NCBI GenBank assembly: GCA_023230285.1
Contig: JALNXP010000144.1
Location: 1-6,441 of the forward strand
Direction: 5' to 3'
Source of the DNA: Bacteroidales bacterium
GTDB taxonomy: Bacteria; Bacteroidota; Bacteroidia; Bacteroidales; BM520
DNA length: 6,441 bases
The position numbers and the translations under genes were made by a program. Shown here piece by piece: positions 4,107-6,441 of this stretch (position 1 is the first letter of the stretch; the number at the start of each line of letters is the position of its first letter). The notes below the pieces were generated by a model. That model did not search any database. It had not been told where the DNA came from and saw nothing but the letters and a program-made list of their open reading frames with translations.

Positions 4107-6441
4107 CTATTTATTTTGGGATTCTTGTAATTTAAGTGTTTCATTATCGTCAGGAGCATTCATAAAAACGAATGTTTTGTGTAATTTAGTAGCTTTGTCG
4201 CGTTCACCATGTCTTGACATTAATGAGTAGAGTAGAGGAACTACAAACAGAGTAACAAGGGTTGACACTGTTAAGCCGCCAATGACGACAATGCCCAAAG
4301 GCACCCACATTTCAGAGCCTTCGCTTGTACTTAAAGCCATAGGAACCATACCTAATATGGTGGTTATTGCGGTCATTAACACAGGTCTCAGACGTGATTT
4401 TCCTGCTAATGCTATAGCATCGTTAAGTGGATGTCCTCTATCTCGCATGAGATTAATGTAATCGACAAGGACAATACCGTTTTTGACAACAATACCAACT
4501 AACAGTATTATTCCGAGTGCGCCTACCATATCTAAAGATTTTCCTGTAATCAAAAGAGCGAGGATAACACCGGTGAAAGCGAAAGGAATAGCCATCATGA
4601 TGATAAAAGGTTTTGAAAACGACTCGAACTGTGATGCCATAACTACATATACCAACATGACTATCAGGAGAAACAGAGTAATCATGTCGCTGAAGGTTTC
4701 TTGCTGGTCTTCGTAAGTACCTGCAAGGTTGACTATCAATCCCTGCGGAATATCGGTTTTATCTATCTCGGCTTGAATTGCTGTTGCAAGTTCGCCGAGT
4801 GAAGTGTGATATGGTGTAACCGACACGGTAACAACACGTTCACGACGTTCGTGGTCTATACTTGGCGGACACCAATACTCTTTAATTTCAGCAAGCTCTT
4901 TCAATTTAATGAATTTGCCGGCAGCTGTGGGTATCGTAAGTTCTTCAATATCAGTGATGCTGTTTCTGTAATTTTCTTGCAATCTTACTACTATGTCGTA
5001 TTCTTCGCCGTCTTCTTTGAGATAGCCAACAGTCATACCATTAACTCTATATCTTACGTAAGTAGAAACAGTGGCTTCGTTTAAGCCGTGACGCGCTAAT
5101 TTTTCCTTGTCGAAAACAATTTGAAGCTCTGCTCTGTCTTCTTCTCGGCTTATGGTAATGTCGCGTGCACCTTTTACGTCTTTCATCTTTTGACTAATAG
5201 TGCTTGCAAGAGCGTTGGTTTTGTCAAAATCATAGCCAAATACCTTTATATCAACGGTGTTAGAACTACTTGGACCGCCACTCGAAACTGTTACCTGATT
5301 TTTTATGACTTCCGGTATTGTCTGTAAATCTTGACGTACTATCTCGCAAATATCAAAAATGCTTCTATCTCTTTCATACTTCTTATTTGTCTTGACAGTC
5401 ATCGTAATTTTGTTATTTGTTGATGATGAGAACAAAGAAGATATTCCGGATTCATCGCTTGAACCTACTGTAGTTGAGATGAGCTTGGTTTCCGGAACAA
5501 GTACCATAATTCTTTCTTCAATTTCACGAGCTATTTTTGCAGTTTCTTCGATTCTTGTACCGCGTTGAAGTTCAGCAGTTACCGAGAAACGTCCGTTGTC
5601 TTCCTGAGCCATAAAGTCTGTTCCTATTTTCCCTTGAAATACAGGTATAAGAGAAGCTGCAAATAAAGCTATGATTACTAATAAGGTGATGACTTTGTGG
5701 TTAAGACATGCACGTAATGCTTTTGCATACCAATTATCAACTATATCCAACAAACGGACAACGGTATTTTGGTAAGTGATGCGTTTTTTATTTTTTGCAG
5801 ATGATTTTTTTGTAATAGGTTTCATCAACTTGGAGGCGAGCATAGGCGTAAGGCTGATTGCTACCAAGGTAGATGTCGACACCACTATAGTCACTATCCA
5901 GCCCATTTCTTTGAACAGAATACCGGCCATGCCTGTTAGCATTGTGAGAGGGATAAATACGGCGGCTATTACCAATGTTGTAGCTATAACAGACACCCAC
6001 ACTTCATTGGTTGCGTATATTGCGGCTTCACGCGGGCTGGAACCGCGGTCTATGTGCCGCGTGATGTTTTCTAATACCACAATGGCATCATCAACAACCA
6101 TACCTATTGCAATTGTAAGTGAACAAAGCGAGATAATGTTGATAGAACTGTCTACAAATTTAAGATATATGAACGATACTACTAAGGCAATTGGTATTGT
6201 CAGTGATATTATTAATGTGGCTCGCCATCTGCCAAGGAAAAACAAAACTACTAAAACAACAAACAGTAACGCATATAAAATTGATTCTGTAAGTCCTGAA
6301 ATAGCACTTTCTATGTTCTCTGAAGAGTCGTAAATAAGGTTACATTTTATATCAGGTGGCAAATTTTGCTGAATCTTAGTCAGCTCTTTTCTGACATCAC
6401 GGCAGATCTGTACAGTGTTGGCTCCCGACTGTTTCATGACT
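4107..6441 (-). CDS. RND efflux pump inner-membrane subunit, HAE1 family (N-terminus outside window)
   Basis: The frame is open to the right window edge; the Met at 6437 is internal, since KQSGANT matches the middle of RND porter domains. About 777 of an expected 1030-1060 residues are visible (numbering from that Met). Missing are TM1 and much of the first porter half. Visible: TM2 about 51-69, TM3 74-92, TM4 101-121, TM5 147-167, TM6 179-199, TM7 250-267, the second periplasmic porter region 270-580, then TM8-TM12 (583-738). The proton-relay Asp pair is in MVVDDAIVVLEN (113-124: Asp116, Asp117), and the matching Lys is in VVKNGIVLVDY (650-660: Lys652). The double Asp fits HAE1 drug/amphiphile pumps rather than HME metal pumps, which have a single Asp. 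It works with a periplasmic adaptor and an outer-membrane channel, presumably encoded upstream. A charged tail of about 36 residues (741-776) follows TM12. Confidence 0.93.
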   Translation of the reverse strand, partial: VMKQSGANTVQICRDVRKELTKIQQNLPPDIKCNLIYDSSENIESAISGLTESILYALLFVVLVVLFFLGRWRATLIISLTIPIALVVSFIYLKFVDSSINIISLCSLTIAIGMVVDDAIVVLENITRHIDRGSSPREAAIYATNEVWVSVIATTLVIAAVFIPLTMLTGMAGILFKEMGWIVTIVVSTSTLVAISLTPMLASKLMKPITKKSSAKNKKRITYQNTVVRLLDIVDNWYAKALRACLNHKVITLLVIIALFAASLIPVFQGKIGTDFMAQEDNGRFSVTAELQRGTRIEETAKIAREIEERIMVLVPETKLISTTVGSSDESGISSLFSSSTNNKITMTVKTNKKYERDRSIFDICEIVRQDLQTIPEVIKNQVTVSSGGPSSSNTVDIKVFGYDFDKTNALASTISQKMKDVKGARDITISREEDRAELQIVFDKEKLARHGLNEATVSTYVRYRVNGMTVGYLKEDGEEYDIVVRLQENYRNSITDIEELTIPTAAGKFIKLKELAEIKEYWCPPSIDHERRERVVTVSVTPYHTSLGELATAIQAEIDKTDIPQGLIVNLAGTYEDQQETFSDMITLFLLIVMLVYVVMASQFESFSKPFIIMMAIPFAFTGVILALLITGKSLDMVGALGIILLVGIVVKNGIVLVDYINLMRDRGHPLNDAIALAGKSRLRPVLMTAITTILGMVPMALSTSEGSEMWVPLGIVVIGGLTVSTLVTLFVVPLLYSLMSRHGERDKATKLHKTFVFMNAPDDNETLKLQESQNK

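Noticed and set aside
4483..5568. Several plus-strand frames of 68-92 codons
   Set aside because: All are antisense to the RND porter and membrane domains, with no family resemblance; they reflect codon bias of the real gene.
5776..6333. A 185-codon open frame on the plus strand
   Set aside because: It lies wholly antisense to the RND pump gene, whose conserved TM2-TM6 motifs are clear; its translation resembles no recognisable family and it has no promoter element or plausible leader.
4107..6441. Heavy-metal (HME, CusA-like) assignment for the pump, suggested by the neighbouring PII-like gene
   Set aside because: The TM4 motif has the double Asp typical of HAE1 pumps rather than the single Asp of HME pumps.

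Overview
The window looks like chromosomal DNA from a member of the Bacteroidota, probably Bacteroidales. It is AT-rich. Three gene starts are preceded by a TAnnTTTG element, the -7 box of the Bacteroidota sigma factor. No gene start has a Shine-Dalgarno sequence, only A-rich leaders, and the protein families fit this phylum. The genus cannot be told from the sequence.

Layout, left to right. Positions 1-226 (minus) hold the first 75 codons of a secreted protein with a signal peptide; its 3' end lies outside the window. Positions 274-1005 (minus) encode a PnuC-family vitamin-precursor transporter, 14 nt downstream of a GT-B fold glycosyltransferase (1020-2141, minus), so these two are probably cotranscribed. 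A 138-bp divergent intergenic region (2142-2279) carries back-to-back promoter elements. Rightward from it run a BadF/BadG-type N-acetylglucosamine-kinase-like protein (2280-3116) and a GloC/YcbL-type metallo-beta-lactamase-fold hydrolase (3118-3762), separated by one base. A perfect 19-bp hairpin flanked by A and T tracts (3767-3807) ends this operon and also the operon converging from the right.

The right-hand operon reads leftward. It contains a large RND efflux pump of the HAE1 type (4107-6441, N-terminus beyond the window) and, 2 nt after its stop codon, a 97-residue PII-like ferredoxin-fold protein (3811-4104). This tight pump plus PII-like pairing is the most interesting part of the window. 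It resembles other cases where a small PII-superfamily trimer is encoded next to the membrane transporter it controls (GlnK-AmtB, SbtB-SbtA), but here the transporter is a drug/amphiphile-type RND pump.

The remaining genes are mostly housekeeping: cofactor-precursor uptake, glycan assembly, amino-sugar phosphorylation and thioester hydrolysis. I saw no mobile element, CRISPR array, tRNA or rRNA gene, or riboswitch. No intergenic stretch exceeds 140 bp.
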